From assembly GCA_033764075.1 (NCBI GenBank), contig JANRJH010000024.1, positions 1 to 64,000 on the forward strand: a stretch of 64,000 nucleotides of DNA. The letters are read 5' to 3'. This document shows, in pieces, positions 6,322-14,397 of this stretch. The DNA is from M3007 sp033764075 (lineage in GTDB: Bacteria; Bacteroidota; Bacteroidia; Chitinophagales; Saprospiraceae). Below the pieces are notes generated by a model. That model worked only from the letters and a program-made list of their open reading frames with translations. It ran no database searches and was not told the origin of the DNA. Positions within the stretch are counted from its first letter, which is position 1. Each line of letters begins with the position of its first letter. The position numbers and the translations under genes were made by a program.

Positions 6322-7589
6322 ACAATCCGTGTGAAATATCGATAGACGGCGTTTCCTTTCTGGCGGAAACAGGGGCGAATCTGGTGGAGGCCGCCAAAGC
6401 ACAAGGCATTTTTATCCCATCCCTTTGCTACCACCCCACCTCATCGCCACCGCTGGGCACCTGCCGAACATGCATCTGTAAAATCGACGGGAAGTATAGG
6501 TCCGCCTGCACGGAAAGGGTACACCCGGGGCTGAACGTTGAACTGAATACACCCGAATTGCTGGACATCCGCAAAGGCGTGCTGGAAATGATGTTGGCCG
6601 AAGGCAATCACTTTTGTCCCGCCTGCGAAAAAAGCGGCGACTGCGATTTGCAGCACATGGGCTACGAACTCGGCATCGCCTCCTCCCGCTTTCCGCACCT
6701 GTTTAAAGACCAACTCATCGACTTCAGGCCCAAACGGATGGTCATGGAGCACAACCGATGCATCAAATGCCGGCGTTGCGTAGAGGAGGTGTGGACGGAT
6801 GAGGGCAAGCGCGTGTTCATGTTCCTCCACCGGGGCAATGAAACAATCGTAGGCATCGACTACGAAGCGGAAGCCAAATTGACGGAAGCGCAAGCCCTGG
6901 CAGCCATGAAAATATGCCCTACCGGCGCCATCATGGTGCGCGGAAAAAGTTTCCCTAAGCCGTTTGGCAACAGACTTTTTGACAACCAATCGGTTCAAAA
7001 AGATTATCACCGTGAGCCGATTGCCCCGATAGCGGGCGGCGCCAACGAAAAAAAAAGGGTCGCTACCGTTTCCCTGGCCGGATGCTTCGGGTGCCATATG
7101 TCCATGCTCGACATAGATACCGGCATCCTTGACATGGCGGAATTGGTTTCGTTTGACAAATCACCCCTCACCGACATCAAAAAATTTAGTGGCCGTTGCG
7201 ACATTGGCCTGATTGAAGGCGGTTGCTGCAACACCGATAATGTTGAAGTGCTGAAGACCTTCCGGGAAATGTGCGATGTGCTGGTCGTCGTGGGCGAATG
7301 CGCCATCTGGGGCGGTGTGCCGGCCATGCGCAACATGATTCCGCTGGGCGAATGCCTCAGGGAAGCCTACCTGACCAGCCTGACCAGTGAGGAAGGCGAG
7401 ACCGTGGTGCCCTACCATGAAGAATTGCCCAAAATGCTCGACCGTGTTTATGGCTGCCATGAAGTTGTTAAAGTAGATTATGTCATCCCCGGTTGCCCAC
7501 CCTCCGCCGAACACATCTGGAAAGTGGTGAAAAGCATTTTGTTCGGAGTGCCTTTCTCGCTTTTATATTCAGAATTTAAATACGACTGA
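6318..7589 (+). CDS. hoxUY: Fused HoxU-HoxY: diaphorase Fe-S subunit joined to hydrogenase small subunit
   Basis: Two subunits that are normally separate share this 423-residue chain. Residues 1-235 are HoxU. A [2Fe-2S] set is at Cys37, 49, 52 and 64. A NuoG-like His/Cys cluster follows (NHFCPACEKSGDC), then CIKCRRC with a distant CPTGAI for a second [4Fe-4S]. Residues 245-423 are the HoxY small subunit with the proximal cluster ligands: AGCFGCH near 256, EGGCCNTDN, VVVGECAIWGG and IPGCPPSAE. There is no stop, frameshift or internal start at the join (a linker rich in Pro, Gly and Lys). Fusion fixes 1:1 stoichiometry and the electron path from active site to flavin. It lies between hoxF (4-nt overlap) and hoxH (4-nt gap). 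Confidence 0.92.
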   Translation: MNNPCEISIDGVSFLAETGANLVEAAKAQGIFIPSLCYHPTSSPPLGTCRTCICKIDGKYRSACTERVHPGLNVELNTPELLDIRKGVLEMMLAEGNHFCPACEKSGDCDLQHMGYELGIASSRFPHLFKDQLIDFRPKRMVMEHNRCIKCRRCVEEVWTDEGKRVFMFLHRGNETIVGIDYEAEAKLTEAQALAAMKICPTGAIMVRGKSFPKPFGNRLFDNQSVQKDYHREPIAPIAGGANEKKRVATVSLAGCFGCHMSMLDIDTGILDMAELVSFDKSPLTDIKKFSGRCDIGLIEGGCCNTDNVEVLKTFREMCDVLVVVGECAIWGGVPAMRNMIPLGECLREAYLTSLTSEEGETVVPYHEELPKMLDRVYGCHEVVKVDYVIPGCPPSAEHIWKVVKSILFGVPFSLLYSEFKYD

Positions 7590-7593
7590 ATAC

Positions 7594-9045
7594 ATGGAAA
7601 GGAAGATTACCATCGACCCGATTACGCGGGTGGAAGGCCATGGGCGCGTCACGATTCACCTCGACGAAATGGGCAAAGTCGACAATGCGTATTTGCACAT
7701 TGTCGAATTCCGGGGCTTCGAACGCTTTATTCAGGGACATCCTTACTGGGAGGCGCCGACGTTGGTGCAGCGATTGTGCGGCATCTGCCCCGTAAGCCAC
7801 CACCTGGCAGCAGCCAAGGCCATCGACCAACTCGTGGGCATCGACCCGGAGAACCTGTCGCCAACCGCTACCCTGTTGCGCCGGCTGATGCACTACGGGC
7901 AAATATTTCAATCGCATGCCCTGCATTTTTTCTACCTCGCCTCGCCTGATATTCTGTTCGGACTTGACGCGCCGACCGAAAAACGCAATTTCTTCGCTGT
8001 GGCCATGGAGCGGCCCGAGATGGCGCGAAAAGGAATTTTGATGCGAAAATTCGGACAGGAAATCATCAAAGCCATTTCCGGCAAAAAAATACATGGTACG
8101 GCTGCCATACCCGGGGGCATGCACAAAACATTCGAGCCAGAAGAAAGGGCTTACTTCCTGGACGGAAAAGCGGTTCCCGCCATCGATACCATGATCGAGT
8201 GGTGCCTGGAGGTGATCGGCTTCATCAAGTCCTACCACGAAAATCACCGGACGCTGCTGGACACCTTTGCCGCCTATCCTTCCGGTCATTTAGGCATGGT
8301 GGACAGCGCAGGCAATATGGAAATGTACCACGGTAAGCTCCGGGCCATCGACAGCACAGGAAATATTACCTTGCCGGACATTGATACCCGGCAATATCCG
8401 CAGTATTTCGCCGAAGGCGTCGAACGATGGTCGTACATGAAATTCCCGTACCTGAAATCAATTGGCCGGGAAAAAGGCTGGAACCGCGTGGGCCCGCTGG
8501 CAAGGGTCAATGTTTGTCAGGCCATTCCCACACCGCTTGCGGAGAAAGAGCGCCAATATTACGTTGCATACAGCGGACAAAAAGTCAACAACAGCACCAT
8601 GTACACCCACTGGGCGCGTTTGATTGAAATGCTGCACGGCGCGGAGGTCATAAAAGAATTGTTGCACGATGATGCCATTCTGGGCGATGACCTGGTGCGC
8701 GAAGGGAAACCCCGGACGGAAGGCATCGGCATCCTTGAAGCGCCGAGGGGCACCCTGACGCATCACTACCAGGTCGATGAAAAAGGAATGATCACCAAAT
8801 GCAACCTCATCGTATCGACCACCCACAACAACGAACCCATGAACAGGGCAGTCCGCTGGGTGGCGGACCAGGTGATCAGTGAAAAAGGCGCCATCACCGG
8901 TGAAATGCTGAACCAGATAGAAGCGGTCGTACGCGCTTACGACCCCTGTCTGAGCTGTGCCACCCAGGCATTGGGGCAAATGGCGCTAAAAGTGGAGGTT
9001 TTTAACGCCCAGGACGAATTGATCGATGAACGGACCAAATCCTGA
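7594..9045 (+). CDS. hoxH: NAD-reducing [NiFe]-hydrogenase large subunit HoxH
   Basis: This is the catalytic subunit carrying the Ni-Fe(CN)2CO site that splits or forms H2. The L1 motif RVEGHGR is at residues 12-18 and L2, RLCGICPVSHH, is near 59-69 with the first Cys pair. The C-terminal L5 motif reads DPCLSCATQ (residues 450-458), so both Ni-binding Cys are present. The residue after AT is Gln, where DPCxxCATH enzymes have His. Some 25 residues follow (ALGQMALKVEVF...), the C-terminal extension normally removed by a dedicated protease. The next gene encodes such a protease and overlaps this one by 20 nt. The 483-residue length is normal for the family. Confidence 0.95.
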   Translation: MERKITIDPITRVEGHGRVTIHLDEMGKVDNAYLHIVEFRGFERFIQGHPYWEAPTLVQRLCGICPVSHHLAAAKAIDQLVGIDPENLSPTATLLRRLMHYGQIFQSHALHFFYLASPDILFGLDAPTEKRNFFAVAMERPEMARKGILMRKFGQEIIKAISGKKIHGTAAIPGGMHKTFEPEERAYFLDGKAVPAIDTMIEWCLEVIGFIKSYHENHRTLLDTFAAYPSGHLGMVDSAGNMEMYHGKLRAIDSTGNITLPDIDTRQYPQYFAEGVERWSYMKFPYLKSIGREKGWNRVGPLARVNVCQAIPTPLAEKERQYYVAYSGQKVNNSTMYTHWARLIEMLHGAEVIKELLHDDAILGDDLVREGKPRTEGIGILEAPRGTLTHHYQVDEKGMITKCNLIVSTTHNNEPMNRAVRWVADQVISEKGAITGEMLNQIEAVVRAYDPCLSCATQALGQMALKVEVFNAQDELIDERTKS

Positions 9046-9484
9046 ACACAAAACGATCCTCATCGGGATTGGCAACGACGGACGGGGCGACGATGCCCTG
9101 GGATGGCTCTTCGCCGATCAATTTGCCGATAACAGCGCGCTGGAAGTGGTCTATCGGTATCAATTGCAAGTTGAAGATGCCGCCTTGATTGGCCGATACG
9201 ATTGTGTAGTGTTTGCAGATGCCGGTTTGCCGGAAATGGAAACAGGATTTTGTTTCCAAATATGCCACCCGGTGGCCTCCGTGCACTTTTCCACACACAG
9301 GTTAGACCCCGCCACGGTGTTGTGGCTGGCCAAAGAAGTCTGTCAGGCTTCTACCAACGGATATGTAATGGCGATTCAGGGATACGAATGGGGTTTGCGG
9401 CAGGGACTCAGTGCCCGGGCAGCGCAAAACCTCAAAAAAGCCGTTACGCATTTTCGGGAGGTTTTCCTGCGGGCTGTTCCTTAA
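9026..9484 (+). CDS. hoxW: Hydrogenase maturation protease (HoxW-type)
   Basis: This 152-residue endopeptidase of the HyaD/HybD/HoxW family trims the C-terminal extension of the large subunit after nickel insertion. The N-terminal signature is ILIGIGNDGRGDDALGW (GxGNxxxxDDxxG), with acidic Ni-sensing residues. A second conserved Asp is in VVFADAG and a His-rich stretch (FSTHRLDPATV) follows, as in the family. The start codon lies inside the end of hoxH in another frame, so translation is probably coupled and the protease is specific to that HoxH. The unusual Gln at the predicted cleavage position makes this partner interesting. Confidence 0.88.
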   Translation: MNGPNPEHKTILIGIGNDGRGDDALGWLFADQFADNSALEVVYRYQLQVEDAALIGRYDCVVFADAGLPEMETGFCFQICHPVASVHFSTHRLDPATVLWLAKEVCQASTNGYVMAIQGYEWGLRQGLSARAAQNLKKAVTHFREVFLRAVP

Positions 9485-9497
9485 TGTAAAACAGGGT

Positions 9498-9845
9498 ATG
9501 CACGAAATTTCCCTCGTCCGCAACATCTTCGCAACCATTGAAGCCCAACATCCCGACATACCGCCGGAGAACATCCTGTGTATTTACCTGCAAGTCGGGG
9601 AATTGTCGAACGTGGAGCCCATGGCCATGCAAAATGCCTTCAAAGCCGTGCAGGAAAACGATACCCGGTATCCACATGCCAGACTGGACATAACCGTCAC
9701 GCCGGTGTTAATATATTGTGATGACTGTAAAAAGACGAGTGGCATAAAAAACTACCATTTTGTGTGTCGTTGCGGCAAGCCGTCGAAAAAAATTGTTCAG
9801 GGAGATGAATTGCTGATTTCCCGAATTGAATATGAAAGTCCGTAA
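9498..9845 (+). CDS. hypA: Hydrogenase nickel incorporation protein HypA
   Basis: HypA delivers nickel, with HypB, to the hydrogenase large subunit. The protein has 115 residues and begins with the invariant MHE, whose backbone and His bind nickel; this fixes the start at the ATG at 9498. The zinc site is near residues 74-95: CDDC at the front, and CRC where most HypA proteins have CxxC. It is 13 nt after the protease gene and completes the operon. No hypB, hypC, hypD, hypE or hypF is in the window, so the remaining maturation genes must lie elsewhere. Confidence 0.92.
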   Translation: MHEISLVRNIFATIEAQHPDIPPENILCIYLQVGELSNVEPMAMQNAFKAVQENDTRYPHARLDITVTPVLIYCDDCKKTSGIKNYHFVCRCGKPSKKIVQGDELLISRIEYESP

Positions 9846-9887
9846 CCCTTTCTGAAGTCACGGTGAAAAGGCCTATTTGTCCTACTT

Positions 9888-11165
9888 TTGCCCCCGTATC
9901 CGGCTTCAAACCCACCGGACAAGCCCAAGCCCGTGCACCACTGGAAAAAACTCGACCCACCAGACATCAAAAAGCGCGTGTTTGATGCGCTGGAACAGAA
10001 CGTAGACTACGCATCCGAGGAGGTACTGGGTGTGCCGGCGTCGTCCCTCGACTCCAAAGTTTTTTACAGCAATGCGTCGTTCCTCCAGGACGCGCCCTTC
10101 ATGTCCACGCTCGTGCACAATCCCAACCACATCGGCTGCCACACCCTGGGCGAGTCAGAGCCGTTTTTTGCCGGCACCCAGGCCATTGAGCGGGAGGTGA
10201 TCGCTATTTGTGGCGCCGACATCCTCAACGCGCCACCGGGCAGCATCGACGGGTACGTGGCGGCCGGCGGCACCGAGGCCAACATACAAGCGGTGTGGGT
10301 ATACCGCAACTACTTCCTGCGCGAACACGGGGCCCGGCCCGAAGAGATCGCCATCCTGTGCTCGGCAGACAGCCACTACTCCATGGACAAGGCCGCCGAC
10401 GTGCTGATGATCGACGTGCTGCGCGTGCCCGTGGATGCCTTGAGCCGAACCGTGCAACCCGACGCCCTGGAGCGGACACTCACCGAAGCGCGCTCCGGCG
10501 GCAAGCGGTTCATCGTCGCCGTGGCCAATATGATGACCACCATGTTCGGCTCGGTGGACGACCCCGACCTGTACACCGAAGCGCTGCAGCAACACGGGTT
10601 CGCGTTCAAGCTGCACGTCGACGGCGCCTACGGCGGCTTCTACTTCCCCTTCACCGGCGAGCAACACCGGCTCGACTTCCGCAATCCGCATGTGTGCTCC
10701 GTAACCCTCGACGCGCACAAAATGGTGCAGGCGCCCTACGGCACCGGCATCTTTCTGGTCCGGAAAAACCACATCCGGTACGCCAACACGCGCAGCGCCA
10801 GCTACGTGGCCGGCGAGGACTTCACGCTCAGCGGCAGCCGCTCCGGCGCCAACGCAGTGGCCATCTGGATGATCCTGGCCACCTACGGCCCCTTCGGCTG
10901 GCGGGAGAAAATATTCATCCTGCAAAAACGCAGCGACTGGTTCTGCGAGCGCCTGAAGGAAATGGGCATTCGCCATTATCGCCACCCGAATGCCAACATC
11001 ATCACCCTGGATGCCCGGCAGGTCGATCCGGCACTGGCCCAACAGTTCGGACTGGTGCCCGACAACCACCACCACCCGTCGTGGTACAAGGTGGTGGTGA
11101 TGGAACATGTGATCATTGAAAAACTGGCGCACCTGGCATCGTCACTGGCCGCTGCAGCGCGATAA
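9888..11165 (+). CDS. PLP-dependent decarboxylase family protein (group II-like)
   Basis: This fold-type I PLP enzyme of about 410-425 residues resembles group II amino-acid decarboxylases (glutamate, histidine or tyrosine decarboxylase type). Visible elements are GYVAAGGTEANIQAVW (cofactor phosphate-binding region, near 125-140), ADSHYSMDKAAD (the His that stacks on the PLP ring), HVDGAYGGF (Asp pairing with the pyridine nitrogen) and LDAHKMVQAPYGTG (Schiff-base Lys). The substrate cannot be deduced. The longest frame starts at TTG 9888, but tacttttg at 9883-9890 looks like a promoter box overlapping it, so GTG 9933 (VHHWKKLDP) is a realistic start. It follows hypA by 42 nt but has no obvious role in hydrogenase maturation. 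Confidence 0.8.
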   Translation: MPPYPASNPPDKPKPVHHWKKLDPPDIKKRVFDALEQNVDYASEEVLGVPASSLDSKVFYSNASFLQDAPFMSTLVHNPNHIGCHTLGESEPFFAGTQAIEREVIAICGADILNAPPGSIDGYVAAGGTEANIQAVWVYRNYFLREHGARPEEIAILCSADSHYSMDKAADVLMIDVLRVPVDALSRTVQPDALERTLTEARSGGKRFIVAVANMMTTMFGSVDDPDLYTEALQQHGFAFKLHVDGAYGGFYFPFTGEQHRLDFRNPHVCSVTLDAHKMVQAPYGTGIFLVRKNHIRYANTRSASYVAGEDFTLSGSRSGANAVAIWMILATYGPFGWREKIFILQKRSDWFCERLKEMGIRHYRHPNANIITLDARQVDPALAQQFGLVPDNHHHPSWYKVVVMEHVIIEKLAHLASSLAAAAR

Positions 11166-11206
11166 AAGGGATAAGCCGGAGCAGATAGCCTCGCCCTTGC
11201 CAATAC

Positions 11207-11638
11207 CTATGCCAGAAAACTGCGCATCAGCGAGACATCAGCTGCCAATTCGCCCACCGTTTTATCGGCGAGCAGTCGCAGGATATCCTCCCGACACTTG
11301 CCGAAAGCGTGGTGCAGGGGACACGGCCGTTCTGCATTGCAGTCTCGCATGCCCAGGATGCAAATATTATGCACGTGTGACCCATCTGTCATACGCAAAA
11401 TCTCGATTACCCGCGTTGAGGCTGTACGCTCATTTTTTCGGAACCCGCCGTTGGGCCCCTTGAACGAATCAACGAACCCGTGGCGTACGAGGTCCTGTAA
11501 AATTTTGCCCATAAAATGATGGGGTACGTTCAAGGTATCCGATATCTCCAGCAGCGAAAGCCGCCTGAAGCCATCTCCCTGATTGGCAATGTGCACAACC
11601 GCCCGCACAGCGTACCCGAATGATTTGGAAAACATAAA
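11207..11638 (-). CDS. Rrf2 family Fe-S transcriptional regulator (NsrR-like)
   Basis: This 143-residue winged-helix regulator starts MFSKSFGYAVRAVVHIA, a typical Rrf2 opening. The recognition helix region is LNVPHHFMGKILQDL. The wing ends in GPNGGF. Three cysteines, Cys92, Cys99 and Cys105 (CILGMRDC then ERPC), form the Rrf2 Fe-S cluster loop of NsrR and IscR. It diverges from the nitrous-oxide reductase operon, so a nitric-oxide-sensing repressor role is the best inference. An upstream Met (11680) would add 14 residues, but the -7 box at 11678-11685 favours the start at 11638. A 21-bp palindrome lies just downstream of that box, suggesting autoregulation. Confidence 0.85.
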   Translation of the reverse strand, partial: FMFSKSFGYAVRAVVHIANQGDGFRRLSLLEISDTLNVPHHFMGKILQDLVRHGFVDSFKGPNGGFRKNERTASTRVIEILRMTDGSHVHNICILGMRDCNAERPCPLHHAFGKCREDILRLLADKTVGELAADVSLMRSFLA

Positions 11639-11655
11639 TGTATACGTTGGGTATC

Positions 11656-11676
11656 CGTTTGTTTTGAAGACAAACG
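11656..11676. promoter_or_regulatory. 21-bp palindrome, candidate Rrf2 operator
   Basis: cgtttgt, 7 nt, acaaacg is a perfect 7-7-7 inverted repeat. It starts 1 nt downstream of the rrf2 -7 box (minus-strand caaaggta complement at 11678-11685), so a bound dimer would cover the transcription start. Rrf2 dimers bind palindromes of about this size. Confidence 0.55.
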
Positions 11677-11677
11677 C

Positions 11678-11685
11678 CAAAGGTA
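11678..11685 (-). promoter_or_regulatory. -7 box of the rrf2 promoter
   Basis: On the minus strand this reads tacctttg (TAnnTTTG). No good TTG element was found at the usual distance, which may mean a weak or activated promoter. Confidence 0.45.
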
Positions 11686-11768
11686 CCTAAATAATGACGT
11701 ATTGATGGAATGACACAACTCATCGTCGATATTGATGTGAATTTTTATTTTTCTTCAGCGCAGTGAAA

Positions 11769-11776
11769 TACATTTG
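11769..11776 (+). promoter_or_regulatory. -7 box of the nos operon promoter
   Basis: tacatttg matches TAnnTTTG. A start near 11783 gives a leader of about 47 nt to the cytochrome gene. There is no TTG at 17-23 nt upstream, consistent with a promoter needing an activator. Confidence 0.45.
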
Positions 11777-11829
11777 CCGGTAAAAGGACATCAAACTCTT
11801 TTTATCCTCTTTAACGCAACATTCACACC

Positions 11830-12297
11830 ATGTCATTAAAATCAGTAGTAAGCCTGGTCATCGCAGCATTGGCCATTGCGGCGTGCACATCCAAGGAGGC
11901 GGCTGAGAAGGCTGCCAAGGATTCTCCTTCGCCGGTGGAGGCCGCAGAAAAACAACCGGAAGTGCACGGAACCGAGATCAAATCGGTGGAGCTATCCAAT
12001 CCGTTAAATGCCAAGTGGGTAACGGCCGGCAAGACCATTTATGAGTCCAAGTGCCTGTCGTGCCACAAGCTCGACGAAACGCGGGTTGTCGGTCCGGGCT
12101 GGGCCGGCATCACCAAACGCCGCGAGCCGGTATGGATCATGAACATGATCACCAACGTCGAAATGATGCTGGAAAAAGACGAGGAAGCACAAAAACTGCT
12201 CGAACAGTGTCTGGTGCGCATGCCCAACCAAAACGTAACAGAGCCGGAAGCACGCAAGATTCTCGAATTCATGCGGGACAACGACGGGGAAATCTGA
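11830..12297 (+). CDS. Cytochrome c lipoprotein of the nos operon
   Basis: This 155-residue periplasmic class I cytochrome c has a lipoprotein signal peptide (SLVIAALAIAAC, lipid attachment at the Cys). A charged Ala/Glu-rich linker comes next. The single haem site is ESKCLSCHK near residues 76-84, and the distal Met is probably in the CLVRMPNQNV segment. Small c-type cytochromes at the head of clade II nos operons are thought to carry electrons to NosZ, which suits its place 56 nt before nosZ. It is the first gene after the divergent rrf2 promoter region. Confidence 0.88.
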   Translation: MSLKSVVSLVIAALAIAACTSKEAAEKAAKDSPSPVEAAEKQPEVHGTEIKSVELSNPLNAKWVTAGKTIYESKCLSCHKLDETRVVGPGWAGITKRREPVWIMNMITNVEMMLEKDEEAQKLLEQCLVRMPNQNVTEPEARKILEFMRDNDGEI

Positions 12298-12353
12298 TCG
12301 CCCCGATGCACCCTTCACCCGCACCGTTTTTATTTCACCAACCATTACCACAC

Positions 12354-14360
12354 ATGAAAAACTTTTGGATTTCCCTTGCCACCGGTATCATCGCAACAGG
12401 CGCTGTGGCGGCACTTGTTCTCAGTTGCAAGCCCCGCAACATCGGCAGCGCTGTGGCAGGCGATGCTGCGCAACAGGTGTACGTGGCGCCAGGGCAGCAG
12501 GACGAATTTTATAACATTGTGTCCGGAGGATTCAATGGCCAGGTTTCCATTTACGGATTACCCTCCGGCCGTTTGTTCCGCATCATTCCGGTATTCTCCC
12601 AGTTTCCTGAAAACGGATGGGGGTACAGTGAAGAGACCAAACCCATGCTGAACACGTCGCACGGTTTTGCGCCCTGGGACGACACCCACCACATCGCCCT
12701 TTCCACCACCAAAGGCGAACACGACGGGCGCTGGGCATTCGTCAACGGCAACAACACACCGCGCGTGGCCCGCATCAACCTGCAATCGTTCCGCACCGAC
12801 GAGATACTCGAAATCCCCAACAGCTCGGGCAACCACTCCTCGCCCTTCATCACCGAAAACTCCGAGTACATTGTCGCAGGAACCCGTTTCAGCTACCCGC
12901 TGGAATATTCCGGCAACGTGGATGTGCCCATCAGCTCCTACAAGGAAAACTTTAAAGGCACGGTCAGCTTTATCGCCATCGACCCGCAAACGGGTCATAT
13001 GAACATTGACTTCCAGCTCCTGCTGCCGGGGGTCAACTTCGACCTGAGCCGCGCCGGAAAAGGCAAGTCGCACGACTGGTTCTTCTTTTCCTGCTACAAC
13101 ACTGAACAGGCCAATACCTTGCTGGAGGTGAACGCTTCGCAGAAAGACAAGGACTTCATCATGGCCGTCAACTGGAAAAAATGCGCCGAGTACGTCAAGG
13201 CCGGCAAAGGCAAAAAGGTGAAAGCGCAATATGCACACAATCTGTACGACGAGAAAACACACAACGCTACCTCCACCATCAAGCAGGAAGTGACCGTGCT
13301 GGACCCGAAGGAGCTGGGCGACGTGGTGTACTTCATGCCCTGCCCCAAGAGCCCGCACGGCTGCGACACCGACCCCACCGGCAACTACATCATCGGTTCC
13401 GGTAAGCTGGCCGCGATCATTCCAGTGTTTTCTTTCGACAAAATGCTCAAAGCCATCGAAAACAAAACCTTCGAAGAAGGCGGCTACGATGGATTTCCGG
13501 TGCTGAAATACGACGCCGTGCTGCACGGAGAGGTAAAAAAACCGGGTCTGGGTCCGCTGCACACCGAGTTCGACGGCAAGGGTTTCGCCTACACCTCTTT
13601 CTTCGTCTCCTCTGAAATCGTGAAGTGGGACATCGAAAAGCTCGAGGTGGTCGACCGCGTACCCACCTACTACTCCATCGGGCACTTGTGCGTGCCCGGC
13701 GGACCTACCGCCAAGCCCCATGGCAAGTATGTGATCGCCTACAACAAGATCACCAAAGACCGTTACCTGCCCACCGGCCCCGAACTTACGCAGTCTGCCC
13801 AGCTGTACGACATCAGCGGCGACAAGATGCGCCTGCTGCTCGACTTCCCCACCGTCGGCGAACCCCACTACGCCGAAGCCATTCCGGCCTCGCTGATCAA
13901 GGACAAGTCCGTGCGCATTTTCAAGATAGAGGAAAACCAGCACCCGTACGTCGCCAGAGGCGAAAAAGAGGCCAAAGTGGTGCGCGACGGCAAAAAGGTG
14001 CACGTGTACATGACCGCCATTCGTTCCCACCTGACGCCCGACAACATCGAGGGCATCAAAATGGGCGATGAGGTTTACTTCCACGTGACCAACCTTGAGC
14101 AAGACTGGGATGTGCCCCACGGCTTTGCCGTTAAGGGCGCCAACAACGCCGAAATCCTGATCATGCCCGGCGAGACCAGCACGCTCAAATGGGTGCCGGA
14201 TCGCGTAGGTGTCTTCCCGTTCTATTGCACCGACTTCTGCTCGGCATTGCACCAGGAGATGCAGGGTTACGCCCGGGTGTCGCCCGCCGGTTCTAATGTG
14301 CCACTCAAATTCAGCACCGGCGACACACCGGAGGCAGGACTTTCCGGCATTCAAAAATAA
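12354..14360 (+). CDS. nosZ: Nitrous-oxide reductase NosZ, clade II
   Basis: This 668-residue periplasmic multicopper enzyme reduces N2O to N2. The N-terminus is a Sec-type signal with a Cys (AALVLSCKPR) rather than a Tat twin-arginine signal, and the sequence WDDTHHIALS supports the atypical clade II group. A seven-bladed propeller region holds the CuZ histidines. The C-terminal cupredoxin domain carries CuA: HGFAVKG with His near 589, then CTDFCSALHQEM with Cys625, Cys629, His633 and Met636. The open frame extends upstream of 12354, but the ATG at 12354 begins the signal peptide. It has operon neighbours on both sides, and a GC-rich stem-loop follows directly. Confidence 0.97.
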   Translation: MKNFWISLATGIIATGAVAALVLSCKPRNIGSAVAGDAAQQVYVAPGQQDEFYNIVSGGFNGQVSIYGLPSGRLFRIIPVFSQFPENGWGYSEETKPMLNTSHGFAPWDDTHHIALSTTKGEHDGRWAFVNGNNTPRVARINLQSFRTDEILEIPNSSGNHSSPFITENSEYIVAGTRFSYPLEYSGNVDVPISSYKENFKGTVSFIAIDPQTGHMNIDFQLLLPGVNFDLSRAGKGKSHDWFFFSCYNTEQANTLLEVNASQKDKDFIMAVNWKKCAEYVKAGKGKKVKAQYAHNLYDEKTHNATSTIKQEVTVLDPKELGDVVYFMPCPKSPHGCDTDPTGNYIIGSGKLAAIIPVFSFDKMLKAIENKTFEEGGYDGFPVLKYDAVLHGEVKKPGLGPLHTEFDGKGFAYTSFFVSSEIVKWDIEKLEVVDRVPTYYSIGHLCVPGGPTAKPHGKYVIAYNKITKDRYLPTGPELTQSAQLYDISGDKMRLLLDFPTVGEPHYAEAIPASLIKDKSVRIFKIEENQHPYVARGEKEAKVVRDGKKVHVYMTAIRSHLTPDNIEGIKMGDEVYFHVTNLEQDWDVPHGFAVKGANNAEILIMPGETSTLKWVPDRVGVFPFYCTDFCSALHQEMQGYARVSPAGSNVPLKFSTGDTPEAGLSGIQK

Positions 14361-14365
14361 AAACA

Positions 14366-14397
14366 ACCGGGGCTTCGGCCCCGGTAAATTTTTTCTT
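14366..14397 (+). terminator. Stem-loop with T-run between nosZ and the nosL fusion
   Basis: accggggc, ttcg, gccccggt (14366-14385) forms an 8-bp stem with a UUCG loop, followed by aaattttttctt. This looks like an intrinsic terminator placed inside the operon, only 6 nt after the nosZ stop codon. It may lower transcription of the accessory genes relative to nosZ or protect the nosZ mRNA 3' end. Confidence 0.65.

Noticed and set aside
10155..11132. Long frame on the minus strand opposite the PLP-enzyme gene
   Set aside because: It is rich in Val/His/Gly from reversed codons, has no recognisable domain, and the plus strand encodes a clear PLP enzyme.
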